DNA of 64,000 bases from Bradyrhizobium sp. SRL28 (GTDB taxonomy: Bacteria > Pseudomonadota > Alphaproteobacteria > Rhizobiales > Xanthobacteraceae): assembly GCF_018596315.1 (NCBI RefSeq), contig NZ_JAHEAG010000017.1:62001-126000 (forward strand). The letters are read 5' to 3'. The translations under genes and the position numbers were made by a program. Positions within the stretch are counted from its first letter, which is position 1. Each line of letters starts with the position of its first letter. Shown here piece after piece: positions 17,529 to 26,408 of the stretch. The notes beneath the pieces are model-generated. The model ran no database searches and had not been told where the DNA came from. It saw only the letters and a program-made list of their open reading frames with translations.

Positions 17529-17656
17529 CGCAGGGTGGGCAAAGGAGCGTTAGCGACGTGCCCACCATCCATCGCCGACCGCGCTTCGAAATGGTGGGCA
17601 CGCTTCTGCCTTCGCTCGTTGAGCTACGGCGGACAAGTCGCTTTGCCTACCCTACG
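17529..17656. repeat. GTAGGGTGGGCAAAG palindromic repeat (long form)
   Basis: It begins CGCAGGGTGGGCAAAGG, has the internal GTGCCCACCAT / ATGGTGGGCAC pair, and ends CTTTGCCTACCCTACGAAG. The insert in the right half (TACGGCGGACAAGTCG) is shared with the copy at 47304-47432. It lies between the small ORF and the cupin gene and could form a long stem-loop in RNA. Confidence 0.8.
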
Positions 17657-17675
17657 AAGCTACGAAGCCGAGCCC

Positions 17676-18029
17676 TTACTTCGTCCCCAACAGCGGGACA
17701 AAATCATACTCGCCGACCCCTTGCAGAACCAGAAATGTGAGCGACGTCGTGCCGCCGTTAGTCACCAGATGCGGACGCGTGGGCCTGACGACATACACTT
17801 CGCCGGGCTTCAAATTCACTTCCTCTTTCGGATTTTGCAGGAACAGCCTCATGTGGCCTTCCAGAACGTAAAAAGTATCTGACACGTTGGTGTGGGTGTG
17901 CCACGGCACCTTCTGCTTTTCAGAGAGCTGCAACTCCGCAATGCGAAAGCCGGGGCGCTCGGCGTGGTAGGCACGACGCTCGACTTCGTAAAGGTGACTG
18001 GCGTCCTTGACTGGCTGCGGCTGGCTCAT
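17676..18029 (-). CDS. Cupin-domain protein
   Basis: A 117-residue single cupin. The two cupin motifs are visible: PWHTHTNVSDTFYVLEG with the His-x-His and Glu metal ligands, and KPGEVYVVRPTRPHLVTNGG with the third His. It probably binds a divalent metal; the substrate is unknown. GGGAGG precedes the ATG at 18029. Confidence 0.85.
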   Translation of the reverse strand: MSQPQPVKDASHLYEVERRAYHAERPGFRIAELQLSEKQKVPWHTHTNVSDTFYVLEGHMRLFLQNPKEEVNLKPGEVYVVRPTRPHLVTNGGTTSLTFLVLQGVGEYDFVPLLGTK

Positions 18030-18120
18030 GACGGCCTCCCTCGGATCATCCGCCCCTCGCGTGGTGTGCGATGATAGCCTTCCTCCGCCATTCCCGAAAC
18101 GGTCAGGGGTAGCGGGTAGC

Positions 18121-18212
18121 TTCGTAGGGTGGGCAAGGCGAAGCGTGCCCACCACCTATACGCGACCATTGTCTTGAATGGTGGGCACGCTGCGCTTTGC
18201 CCACCCTACGAG
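18121..18212. repeat. GTAGGGTGGGCAAG palindromic repeat
   Basis: A roughly 92-bp copy with near-perfect dyad symmetry: TTCGTAGGGTGGGCAAGGCG at one end and TTTGCCCACCCTACGAGA at the other, with GTGCCCACCA / TGGTGGGCAC inside. It lies between two minus-strand genes. Confidence 0.85.
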
Positions 18213-18230
18213 ACTGCCGCCGCCCCCTTA

Positions 18231-18446
18231 TCACTCCAGTTCGCTCTTCTTCCGCTGCTCGCCTTCGCGAAGGCGCTGCGCGATCGCCGTTCGTCTTGAG
18301 ATCAGCGCAGCCTCATCCGCGAGGCGTTGCGCGAGATCGGAGTGGTACTGCTGCACGACGTCGAGCACGGCTTCCTTGGCAAGCCTTCGATGGTGCTCGG
18401 CAAGAAACCTGTGCAGGTCAGCGAGCTGTTCGTCATCCATGGTCAT
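18231..18446 (-). CDS. Small helical hypothetical protein
   Basis: A 71-residue, highly charged, helix-prone protein (MTMDDEQLADLHRFLAEHHR start, ending GEQRKKSELE). GAGG lies just upstream of the ATG at 18446; a second ATG two codons later is possible. No family recognised. The composition suggests a small coiled-coil or regulatory protein. Confidence 0.55.
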   Translation of the reverse strand: MTMDDEQLADLHRFLAEHHRRLAKEAVLDVVQQYHSDLAQRLADEAALISRRTAIAQRLREGEQRKKSELE

Positions 18447-18693
18447 CGCGCCTCAGTCGCAATCCCCAAAATATACCGCAACCTGTTGATCCCGTGCCAA
18501 CTTTCGACACGCTTAGTTACCTGCCTAGGTTCCTTTCGGGGGCGAAGTCGGACGGTCATCGCTGCCGCGGCGCGCCTATATCGGCGGCACACCCCCGTCC
18601 GTTAACCATCTGTTAACCATAGCGGCCTAGCCTGCGGTCATTGCCAGTCATCACTAGCGGATTTACCGCCGGTTCGTTCGGGGAGAACAGCCG

Positions 18694-19191
18694 ATGTCCG
18701 TTGAGATTCTCACCTATAGCGCCCTCGGCGCCCGCCTGAACATTTCGCCCGTGGCCGCCCGTTCGCTTGCCAGGCGGCTCCGGTTGCCGCGTTCGCTGTC
18801 GGAGGATGGCAAGGCCCTGGTGACCGTTGATCTCGCTGAAATAAGGCATACGCCACATCCACCAAGCAGTCGCCAGGCAGCCGACGTCGCCCAGTGGACG
18901 ACAATGGTCGCGGCATTGCACGTGGAGATCGCGCAGCTTGAAGCAAGCGCAGCCGGCCACCGCGCCGATTTCGAGCACGAACGCGCGCGCGCCGATCGCC
19001 TGATGGCCGAGCTGCTGCAGGCGACTGCCGAGGCCACGGCCGCCAGGGAGGCGGCTGCACGGCTTGAGGGGGAGGTGGCAGTCCTGCGGACCCGTGCCCT
19101 CACTGATAGCTCGATCGACAGGACGGAACGCCGGCTGGGGCAACTCGCCGCGACCCTGGTGGAATCAGACCGCAAGGCTGCGCGTGGGTAA
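18694..19191 (+). CDS. Helix-turn-helix plus coiled-coil protein upstream of ftsZ2
   Basis: A 165-residue protein. Residues 5-50 (YSALGARLNISPVAARSLAR...) look like a DNA-binding helix-turn-helix, and residues 65-150 are an Ala/Glu/Arg-rich coiled coil. This layout recalls KfrA-like or nucleoid-associated DNA-binding proteins. GGGGAGA precedes the start. The FtsZ-like gene begins 51 bp downstream on the same strand, so the two are probably co-transcribed. Confidence 0.7.
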   Translation: MSVEILTYSALGARLNISPVAARSLARRLRLPRSLSEDGKALVTVDLAEIRHTPHPPSSRQAADVAQWTTMVAALHVEIAQLEASAAGHRADFEHERARADRLMAELLQATAEATAAREAAARLEGEVAVLRTRALTDSSIDRTERRLGQLAATLVESDRKAARG

Positions 19192-19242
19192 CTATCGCTG
19201 TCTTCTCATTCCGCCGCCTGGCGGAACAATCGTGGGGCCACA

Positions 19243-20499
19243 ATGACTGACATCACCGGTATTCGCGAGCTGAGGGCGCGCATCGTCGTGTGTGGGGTCG
19301 GCGGTGCCGGCGGCAATGCCGTCAACAACATGATCGAGGCCGGGCTCGAAGGCGTCGAATTCATCGTCGCCAATACCGATGCACAGGCGCTCACCAGTTC
19401 GAAGGCCGGGCGCGTCATCCAGATGGGCATGCAGGTGACCGGCGGCCTTGGCGCCGGCGCGCAGCCCGACATCGGGCGCGCCGCAGCGGAAGAGGCCATC
19501 GAGGCAGTCCGCGATCAATTGGCCGGCGCACACATGGTGTTCATCACGGCGGGCATGGGCGGCGGCACCGGCACCGGCGCTGCGCCCGTTATCGCCAGGG
19601 CCGCGCGTGAGCTCGGCATTCTCACCATCGGTGTCGTCACCAAGCCATTCCAGTTCGAGGGCCAGCGCCGCATGCGCTATGCCGAAGCCGGCATCGCGGA
19701 GCTGCTGAAGGAGGTGGACACCCTGCTGATCATTCCGAACCAGAACCTGTTCCGGGTTGCCAGCGAGAAGACCACGTTCGCCGATGCCTTCGCCATGGCC
19801 GATCAGGTGCTGTATTCGGGCGTGGCCTGCATCAGCGACCTCATCGTCAAGGAAGGTCTGATCAATCTCGATTTTGCCGACGTCCTCTCAGTCATGCGCG
19901 AGAAGGGCAAGGCCATGATGGGCAGGGGCGAGGCTTCCGGCGACAAGCGCGTGCTCAACGCCGCGGTGGCTGCGATTTCCAACCCATTGATCGAGGATCC
20001 CTCGATCAAGCGCGCCAGTGGCCTGATCGTCTCCATCACCGGCGGCAGGGACCTGACGCTGTTCGAGGTCGACGAAGCTGCGACCCGCATCCGCGACGAG
20101 GCCGATCCGGACGCTAACATCATCGTCGGCGCCACCTTCGATGCTAGCCTCGATGGTGTCGTCCGCGTCTCGGTCGTGGCGACCGGCATCGATAATCTCG
20201 GCTCTGCGCGAGAAAGGCAGCCGGCGGAAAGCTCGCTGACAGACCTCGCCGGCCGGCTGAGCAACGACCGGCGCCGCGTCGCCGACCGCCATGTACCACC
20301 GCCGCAATATGCGAGCCCGCCGTCGCTCATTCCGGCGGCTCGCCACCCCGAAGCGCGACCGGCAAGGCCGATCGCGGAGCATGCGCGGCCGACGGCTCCG
20401 CAGCGCCTCGATCCGTTCGGCCGCGCCGCTCCCGTACGCAACCCGGTCGAGGAAAAGGTTCTCGATATCCCGGTCTTCCTGAACCGCAAGGCCAACTGA
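19243..20499 (+). CDS. ftsZ: Second-type FtsZ cell-division GTPase
   Basis: A 418-residue FtsZ. It has the N-terminal nucleotide-binding loop (VVCGVGGAGGNAVNNM), the tubulin signature GGGTGTGAAPV and the T7-loop NLDFADV needed for GTP hydrolysis between subunits. A variable linker of about 90 residues follows the core, and the C-terminus keeps the partner-binding peptide (VLDIPVFLNRKAN). Main alphaproteobacterial FtsZ proteins are usually near 600 residues with long linkers and sit in the dcw cluster; this shorter copy lies outside any division cluster, so it is probably an accessory paralogue. Its neighbours are the HTH/coiled-coil gene and a membrane coiled-coil gene. Confidence 0.9.
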   Translation: MTDITGIRELRARIVVCGVGGAGGNAVNNMIEAGLEGVEFIVANTDAQALTSSKAGRVIQMGMQVTGGLGAGAQPDIGRAAAEEAIEAVRDQLAGAHMVFITAGMGGGTGTGAAPVIARAARELGILTIGVVTKPFQFEGQRRMRYAEAGIAELLKEVDTLLIIPNQNLFRVASEKTTFADAFAMADQVLYSGVACISDLIVKEGLINLDFADVLSVMREKGKAMMGRGEASGDKRVLNAAVAAISNPLIEDPSIKRASGLIVSITGGRDLTLFEVDEAATRIRDEADPDANIIVGATFDASLDGVVRVSVVATGIDNLGSARERQPAESSLTDLAGRLSNDRRRVADRHVPPPQYASPPSLIPAARHPEARPARPIAEHARPTAPQRLDPFGRAAPVRNPVEEKVLDIPVFLNRKAN

Positions 20500-20695
20500 G
20501 CCGTCGTTAGAGCCAGGACGACTCGTTTCCAGGCGCCGCGGGGTCTTCTCCCAGGCGACGCCGGAAGGGCTATTGCCCAAAATCAGCCCTATACTTTCCA
20601 CCCTCCAGCCTTGTTTTGGTCAAGACGGCGGTAGGGAGTGTCTACAATCCGACGATCGCCCGTTCAGTTGACGGCAAAACTGGCAGGAGGCGCCT

Positions 20696-21517
20696 ATGGA
20701 TTCCTCGGTGGACACCAAGCAGACGACCGATGCACGCGATGGTAGTTCGGGACTGTCTACGCAAGAGATCGAGCTGGTCGCGCGTGCCGATGAACGGCTC
20801 GCACATGCTTATGAACAGATCGCCCGCGCGGATGAACAGCTCGCGCGTCTCAATGAACAGGTTTTCAAGCTGGATCGCGATGCCGCGCGCCGTTCTTCGG
20901 GCGCGAGGAAGGCCGTGAAACCGCTTCACCGGCCATCGCGCGGCAGGCCCGCGCTACGCGGCTTGATCGGCCTGCTGTTGGCAGTGGGCATCGGTACCGC
21001 TGCTTTCGCCTGGCAGTCCTATGGCGAGACGGTCAGGCCGATGATCTCCCGGTGGGCACCGCAACTGGCTTCGTCGTTGCCGTCGGAAACACCGAAGCTC
21101 GCCGCCCAGCAGAGCGCGCCTGCCGTTCAGGTGGCTGCAGCGGATGCTGCACTTTCGCAATTATCACCTCCGGCTCAGACCGTGCCGCAGGAGGCGGCAG
21201 CCGCCCCGATCCCACCCGAGGTAACACAGTCGCTCGAAACGATGGCGCGTGATCTCGCAAACGCGCAGCAGGAGATCGCGCAGCTCAAGGCCAGCCAGGA
21301 TGAATTGGCCCGCGAAAATGCGGGGATCGCCGAGCAGCTCAAGGCGAGCCAGGAGCAAATGGCGCGCATGATCTCCAGCGCCTCCGAGCAGAACCTGCGG
21401 CCGAGGACAGCAGTGACCCCACTACCGCCGACACGTAAGCCCCCGTCGGCGCGTGCGCCGGCGGAAGCCAGAGCGCAAGCGCGGGCGGCGCCAGTGCAGT
21501 TACAGCCCAGGCAGTAG
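20696..21517 (+). CDS. Single-pass membrane protein with coiled coils
   Basis: A 273-residue protein. The cytoplasmic N-terminal segment is a helix (ELVARADERLAHAYEQIARA), then comes one membrane span (LRGLIGLLLAVGIGTAAFAW, residues about 87-106), an Ala/Pro-rich region, a second coiled coil (LANAQQEIAQLKASQDELA) and a Pro/Arg-rich tail. GGAGG precedes the ATG. Similar proteins recur in Bradyrhizobium without known function. Being downstream of ftsZ2, an envelope role is possible but unproven. Confidence 0.7.
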   Translation: MDSSVDTKQTTDARDGSSGLSTQEIELVARADERLAHAYEQIARADEQLARLNEQVFKLDRDAARRSSGARKAVKPLHRPSRGRPALRGLIGLLLAVGIGTAAFAWQSYGETVRPMISRWAPQLASSLPSETPKLAAQQSAPAVQVAAADAALSQLSPPAQTVPQEAAAAPIPPEVTQSLETMARDLANAQQEIAQLKASQDELARENAGIAEQLKASQEQMARMISSASEQNLRPRTAVTPLPPTRKPPSARAPAEARAQARAAPVQLQPRQ

Positions 21518-21714
21518 CTTTTCATCGACGCCGCCACCTGCCGCGAAGGCGGTGTTCGCGCTCTCTTGCCGGGAGAGGGTTTCCGGCACAAACTGGCGGC
21601 TGGAAGTCGGGCACAGCATGTCCGCCCTGCCCAAGCTGTGTGAACAGGTGCGATAGCAACGTTCACTTCCCTCCGAGATAGCGGACGGTGCTTTCGATTT
21701 TTATAGCCGAGCGC

Positions 21715-22452
21715 ATGGTCATGAAGATCTTGCTGCCACTCGTGCTGTCGATGGTTACCTTCGCGCGGGAGGCGACCGCCCAGGACGCTCAATGCGCCAG
21801 CGAGCGCGCCGCCATGGTCGAAACCATCAGGGCCTACGCCCGTTCCGACGCGAGTGGTGTGGGACAGCAGGGCTTCTCGGAGAGAGTTCTTGAGGCCATG
21901 GGGCGAACGAAACGCCATCTGTTCATCCCTGAGCGGTCCTGCTCCATCGCATACGCGGACAGGCCGGTTTCGATCGGCCACGGCCAGACCATATCGCAGC
22001 CGTTCATCGTGGCCTTGATGACCCAGCTGGCCGAGGTCGCGCCCGATCATGTCGTGCTCGAAATCGGCACGGGTTCGGGCTATCAGGCCGCCATTTTGGC
22101 GCAGCTGGCGCGGAAGGTCTGCACCATCGAGTTTATCCCGGCATTGGCCGAGACTGCCGCGAAAGCACTCAGAGAGCTCGCGTATGACAATGTGAGCGTC
22201 AGGCTGGGCGACGGCTTTGTCGGCTGGCCCGAATGCGGTCCTTTTGACGCCATCGTCGTGACCGCCGCACTCGGGCAGATACCGCCGCCGCTGATTGAGC
22301 AGCTCAAAGTGGGTGGCCGGCTCGTCATGCCGGTGGGGGCCGCCTACACCACGCAGCACCTCACGGTCGTGGAAAAAACCGCCCCCGACAAGACGACGAC
22401 GCGCGCCGTCGCTCTCGTGCGCTTTGTGCCCTTCACGCGTTCGCAAAATTAA
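21715..22452 (+). CDS. Exported protein-L-isoaspartate O-methyltransferase homologue
   Basis: The 245-residue protein shows the PCMT fold: GHGQTISQPFIVALMTQLAE, the SAM-binding loop LEIGTGSGYQAAILAQLA, and FDAIVVTAALGQIPPPL. PCMT methylates isoaspartyl residues as a repair step. Unlike the cytoplasmic enzyme it starts with a signal-peptide-like stretch (MKILLPLVLSMVTFAREATA) and carries extra Cys residues. The start could be the ATG at 21715 or 21721, or a GTG at 21688. Periplasmic SAM supply is not established, so activity there is uncertain. Confidence 0.82.
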   Translation: MVMKILLPLVLSMVTFAREATAQDAQCASERAAMVETIRAYARSDASGVGQQGFSERVLEAMGRTKRHLFIPERSCSIAYADRPVSIGHGQTISQPFIVALMTQLAEVAPDHVVLEIGTGSGYQAAILAQLARKVCTIEFIPALAETAAKALRELAYDNVSVRLGDGFVGWPECGPFDAIVVTAALGQIPPPLIEQLKVGGRLVMPVGAAYTTQHLTVVEKTAPDKTTTRAVALVRFVPFTRSQN

Positions 22453-22536
22453 GAGCCAGGCTGGTTCTTGAAGAAGGCATCGGCCCGGTTACATTAACGA
22501 TGCCTGAAATCGAATGGTGACTGGGAGAACGACACG

Positions 22537-23133
22537 ATGGCGGCGGCGCCGGAAGTCAAATCCGCGGGCGCGAGCATTCGGGAAAGCGCAATCAGCACCA
22601 TTGTGCTCGGCTTTGCGGCCGACCCGATGGCGCGTTGGGCTTGGCCCGAATCGTCCCAGTACCTGAGAATAATGCCGCAGTTCGTCAATGCTATCGGCGG
22701 CCGGGCTTTCGAGCATCGCACAGCCTACATCACTGAAGGGGCTCGCGCCGCCGCCCTTTGGCTGCCGCCAGGCGTCGAGCCGGACGAAGCAGAAATGGGC
22801 GCCGTCATGGAGCAGTCCCTGCGTCCGGAGATCGCCGCGGACATTGGCGCCGTCATGAAAGGCATGGCCGAACATCATCCCCGTGAGCCGCATTGGTATC
22901 TACCCCTTGTTGCCGCCGATCCGAACTGGATCGGGCAAGGGCTCGGCACGTTGCTGATGAAACACGCTCTTCGACGATGCGACGAGGAGGGCGTCGCGGC
23001 TTACCTCGAAAGCTCGAATCCGCGTAACATTTCCTTCTATGAACGCCACGGCTTCAAGATTACCGGCAAGATACAAAGCGGCTCTTCTCCCGTGCTGACG
23101 CCGATGCTGCGGCCGGCGTCCCGAGTGCTCTAA
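22537..23133 (+). CDS. GNAT-family N-acetyltransferase
   Basis: A 198-residue GNAT protein. The acetyl-CoA-binding motif A is seen in LPLVAADPNWIGQGLGTLLM and motif B in YLESSNPRNISFYERHGFKI. The N-terminal half (GFAADPMARWAWPESSQYL) matches a subfamily common in soil bacteria. The acceptor is unknown. GGGAGAA is upstream of the ATG. Confidence 0.85.
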   Translation: MAAAPEVKSAGASIRESAISTIVLGFAADPMARWAWPESSQYLRIMPQFVNAIGGRAFEHRTAYITEGARAAALWLPPGVEPDEAEMGAVMEQSLRPEIAADIGAVMKGMAEHHPREPHWYLPLVAADPNWIGQGLGTLLMKHALRRCDEEGVAAYLESSNPRNISFYERHGFKITGKIQSGSSPVLTPMLRPASRVL

Positions 23134-23344
23134 CGAGCTACAGCGAACAGGTCGCCCCGGATGTGCAATCGCTCGTCGAGATATTCTCTTGCGCGGAAAA
23201 ATCGAGTTGCAAATACTGTCATTGCACGCCTGCGAGGCATGTCTGGAAAGCCCGTATTGTTGCGTGCGCCAATCTGTCCCGGCATTCACACTGGCGGAAG
23301 GCGGTTGATGCGCTACGCTCCCTGAAAAATTCAGGGAGAGAATC

Positions 23345-24334
23345 ATGTCAATAAAAATCAATCGCCGTCACTTCATCGCTGCCGGCACGGCAGCCGCCGC
23401 GACGCCTTTCCTTTCGCGCGGGGCCTCGGCGCAAGCCGCGTGGCCGTCGCGGAATATTCGTATGGTCTGCAGCTACCCGGCGGGCGGCCAGACCGACCTG
23501 CTCGCGCGCGCCTTCGGCGACTACATCTCCAAGCAGGTGGGGCAGAACGTCGTCATCGAAAACAAGGCGGGCGCCTCCGGTTCGATTGGGGCCGCGGAAG
23601 TCGCGCGCGCGGCGCCGGACGGCCACACCATCCTGTGCTCCATCTCAACCACTTACGTGATGAACCGGGTCATGATGAAGAACCCCGGCTACGACATGGA
23701 CAGGGACTTGACGCTCGTCAGCATCATCCCCGGCGCCGGGCTGCCACTGGTCGCGAGCCTGGCGTCCGGCGTCAAAACGCTGGACGATTTCGTCGCCTTC
23801 GCGCGCAAGAAGGGCCAGGTGAATTTCGGCACCTATAGCGCGGGTTCGGCCCCGCACATGACGATCAACGAACTCAACAAGCAGTATGGACTCAAGATCG
23901 AACCGATCCACTACCGTGGCGAAGCGCCGATGTGGACGGGGCTGATGGACGGCACGCTCGACGTTGCGATGGGCAGCTACACAGCGGCGCAACCTGTCCT
24001 GCAAGGCAACCACGGCGTGGTGTTCGCAGTGCACTCGAGGAAGGTTGCCGCGATCCCGGACGTCAAGACATTGCCCGAGCAAGGCGCGACATCGAAGTTC
24101 TTCACCCTGAGCGGCTTCACCGGCTGGGCCGTGCCGAAGGCAACGCCGCAGCCGGTCGTCGACCGGCTGGCGGAACTGTGCGTGGCGGCCAATGGCGATC
24201 CGAAGGTGAAGGAAGTTCTCTCTACCTTCGTGCTCGATCCGGCGATCGGCTTCAAGGAGAGCAATGCCTTGTACCAGCGCGAATTGCCAACCTGGATCGA
24301 GACCGGGCAGGCGCTCGGCCTCGAGCCTGCCTAG
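23345..24334 (+). CDS. TctC/Bug-type tricarboxylate transporter solute receptor
   Basis: A 329-residue periplasmic binding protein of the tripartite tricarboxylate (TTT) transporter family. It has a Tat-type signal (INRRHFIAAGTAAAA), then the family hallmarks RMVCSYPAGGQTDLLAR, ENKAGASGSIGAAEVA, APDGHT and the region of DGTLDVAMGSYTAA. It captures a carboxylate or similar ligand for the TctAB membrane proteins, which are not nearby; orphan receptors of this type are frequent in rhizobia and Burkholderiales. Confidence 0.9.
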   Translation: MSIKINRRHFIAAGTAAAATPFLSRGASAQAAWPSRNIRMVCSYPAGGQTDLLARAFGDYISKQVGQNVVIENKAGASGSIGAAEVARAAPDGHTILCSISTTYVMNRVMMKNPGYDMDRDLTLVSIIPGAGLPLVASLASGVKTLDDFVAFARKKGQVNFGTYSAGSAPHMTINELNKQYGLKIEPIHYRGEAPMWTGLMDGTLDVAMGSYTAAQPVLQGNHGVVFAVHSRKVAAIPDVKTLPEQGATSKFFTLSGFTGWAVPKATPQPVVDRLAELCVAANGDPKVKEVLSTFVLDPAIGFKESNALYQRELPTWIETGQALGLEPA

Positions 24335-24351
24335 CGCGAAAGGCGGATCAG

Positions 24352-24481
24352 CGTGTAGGATGGGGTAGCCAACGGGTCGCGCGAATGCGCGCCCGATGAT
24401 AGGCTCCGCGTAACCCGCCGGCCGCACCGACCACGTGTCGAGACCTCGGTGGGTTACGCTTACGCTAACCCACCCTACGAA
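24352..24481. repeat. Palindromic dispersed repeat, GGTTACG variant (second copy)
   Basis: It opens GTGTAGGATGGGGTAGCC and closes GGTGGGTTACGCTTACGC followed by TAACCCACCCTACGAAAC. It is related to the element at 15395-15550 but carries a GTCGCGCGAATGCGCGCC hairpin in its left half. Confidence 0.75.
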
Positions 24482-24507
24482 ACGACACGTGGTGCTCGAT
24501 CTTGAAT

Positions 24508-24858
24508 ATGATGGCTGAGGACGACCCGACCGACGAGATTTCACTCATCGAGGAACGGCTCGAGGAGCTTGCGGGAGTCTCGGAGCGATGCCGGAAGATC
24601 ATTCTGGTTTCCAAGGCGGTCATCGCCGGCGGCGTCGTATTGCTGCTCGTGATGATGCTCGGCTTGTTCGGAACCAATCAGGCCGCCGCCCTCGGGTCGA
24701 TAGCCGCGGTGCTGGGCGGCATCGTGTCGCTCGGATCGAATGTCAGTACGTTGCGACAGACGACGGACGCCATCAGCGCCGCCGAGGCGCTCCGTTCGGA
24801 TCTGATCAGCAGGATCGATCTCCGGGTGGTTGGTGATAGCCCCATGAAACTGAGTTGA
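24508..24858 (+). CDS. Small two-span membrane protein
   Basis: A 116-residue protein with an acidic N-terminus (EDDPTDEISLIEERLEELAG), a first span (AVIAGGVVLLLVMMLGLFG), a second (ALGSIAAVLGGIVSLGS) and a short polar tail. Two adjacent ATGs (24508, 24511) could start it. Family not recognised; it lies between two palindromic repeats. Confidence 0.6.
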   Translation: MMAEDDPTDEISLIEERLEELAGVSERCRKIILVSKAVIAGGVVLLLVMMLGLFGTNQAAALGSIAAVLGGIVSLGSNVSTLRQTTDAISAAEALRSDLISRIDLRVVGDSPMKLS

Positions 24859-24871
24859 TGTGCGTGCGGTG

Positions 24872-24968
24872 TGTAGGGTGGGCAAAGCGAAGCGTGCCCA
24901 CCATTTACCGCGGTTGCTGCAGATAGATGGTGGGCACGTCGCTACGCTCCTTTGCCCACCCTACGAAG
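24872..24968. repeat. GTAGGGTGGGCAAAG palindromic repeat
   Basis: A roughly 97-bp copy starting TGTAGGGTGGGCAAAGCGAA and ending CTTTGCCCACCCTACGAAG. It ends four bases before the stop of the convergent glycerophosphodiesterase gene, so it may serve as a bidirectional terminator-like structure. Confidence 0.85.
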
Positions 24969-24972
24969 TTCT

Positions 24973-26220
24973 TCACTTCATCCCGGTACAACTCGCATAG
25001 AACGTCGTCGTCGCCGGCCAGTCCGAGAACATGGCGCGGATACCGACCTGTTTGGCGAGCACGTCCAGCACCGTCAGCGTATCGCCGTCGCGGTCGACCG
25101 CTGATCTGATCGACTTGTGATAGAAGCCGCCGCCCTTGTGCAGCGGACCGTCGCGCTCCAGCGACCAGCCGATCAGGTCGAGGCCTGCGGCCTTCGCAGC
25201 CTTGGCGTATTCGGACGGGACGATTTCCTTTTTGTCGTTCAGTGTCAGCATGGTCCAGATCGGCGGTCCGAGGATCGCTATGCCTTGCGCCTTCAATTCC
25301 GCCATCGAGGGTTTCCAGGTTTCGGGCTTGTTGGGATCGAGACCCTGCTTCTCGTAGCGGTCCTCGAGATAGACCGCCTGCGCGCCAAAAGCCGCCTCGG
25401 TCTTCACCCAGTGGAGCACGTCGGCGAGATTGAAGCTTTGCGCGAACACATCACTTGGGGGAATGCCGGCTTTCTTGTAGGCCGCAATTATCTGGCTTGC
25501 GTATTTCTCCTGGCTGTAGTCGCCGTCGAACGGCATCGCCACTTCGGGCGCTTTCAATTCCGGCGTGAATTTGGCCCCCAGGCTTTTGATCAGCGCGATG
25601 CTCTCGTCATGCGTCATCAGCGTGCCGGAATTGGCGTAGAGATCAGTGCGCCAGCGCGGCGTGCCGTTCCGGTATTCCTCCGGCGACTTCGCATCTGGAT
25701 TGAAGCCGTCCATTTTCGCGGTCAATGTGCGGAATTCGGCGAGCGTGATGTCGCTGGTGCAGCACTTTGCAGAAGCCTTCTTGCCGGTCGTCGGGTCGGC
25801 CGGGCTGAACGCTTGCGAGCATTTTGCGGCCAGCTCCGGCACCGTCAAAATGTTGGTCGTGGTGTGCAGGTCGCATTGCGAATGGCGACAGACCAGTTCG
25901 CGATCTTTGGTAAAGGTGACGTCGCATTCGATGATGCCGGCGCCCATCCGGGCGGCCGCTACATAAGACTCTTTCGTATGTTCGGGGAATTCCAGTGCCG
26001 CGCCGCGGTGGCCGATGGAAAAGTCGGTCTTGTGAAACGGCCCGGTGCACTGGCTGAGCTGTTGCTTTAGCGGCCCGTCCTTCATCTTGTCGACGAGATA
26101 AAACGGCCGCGGCCCGATCTGCGGCTCGCGCGGCAGCAGGATGTCGTCGGCAAGGGCGGGAACGGCCGCCGTCAACAGCCAGAGGGCTGCGGCAAGGGCG
26201 GAGCGATGGCGGATGGGCAT
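24973..26220 (-). CDS. Secreted glycerophosphodiester phosphodiesterase family protein
   Basis: A 415-residue protein with a signal peptide (ALWLLTAAVPALADD). The GDPD signature is clear: IGHRGAALEFPEHTKESY with the first active-site His, GAGIIECDVTFTKDRELVCRH with Glu, Asp and the second His, and FTPELKAPE with the metal-binding Glu. It would release an alcohol and glycerol-3-phosphate from glycerophosphodiesters in the periplasm. The insert of about 60 residues between the His and the Glu regions, with several Cys, suggests a eukaryote-like or large secreted subfamily. Confidence 0.87.
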   Translation of the reverse strand: MPIRHRSALAAALWLLTAAVPALADDILLPREPQIGPRPFYLVDKMKDGPLKQQLSQCTGPFHKTDFSIGHRGAALEFPEHTKESYVAAARMGAGIIECDVTFTKDRELVCRHSQCDLHTTTNILTVPELAAKCSQAFSPADPTTGKKASAKCCTSDITLAEFRTLTAKMDGFNPDAKSPEEYRNGTPRWRTDLYANSGTLMTHDESIALIKSLGAKFTPELKAPEVAMPFDGDYSQEKYASQIIAAYKKAGIPPSDVFAQSFNLADVLHWVKTEAAFGAQAVYLEDRYEKQGLDPNKPETWKPSMAELKAQGIAILGPPIWTMLTLNDKKEIVPSEYAKAAKAAGLDLIGWSLERDGPLHKGGGFYHKSIRSAVDRDGDTLTVLDVLAKQVGIRAMFSDWPATTTFYASCTGMK

Positions 26221-26297
26221 GGGTGGCACCTCGGATAACGCGTTGCGCGCGGCCTTGATATCACGGAGCATGTGACAGTTTGAATGGGTGCGTAGGT

Positions 26298-26385
26298 GCG
26301 TAGGGTGGGCAAAGCGCAGCCTGCCCACCACCCATCAACAACGGTGCAAGAAATGGTGGGCACGCTGCGCTTTGCCCACCCTACA
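26298..26385. repeat. GTAGGGTGGGCAAAG palindromic repeat
   Basis: An 88-bp copy starting GCGTAGGGTGGGCAAAGCGC and ending GCTTTGCCCACCCTACAAG, with a GCCCACCACC / ATGGTGGGCACG interior. It lies between divergent genes. Confidence 0.85.
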
Positions 26386-26408
26386 AGAACAACACCTGGG
26401 AGAGAAAC

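Noticed and set aside
17267..17740. A 157-codon open frame overlapping the small ORF and a palindromic repeat
   Set aside because: Half of it is repeat sequence and it has no ribosome-binding site or conserved motif; the 51-residue frame at 17334 is better supported.
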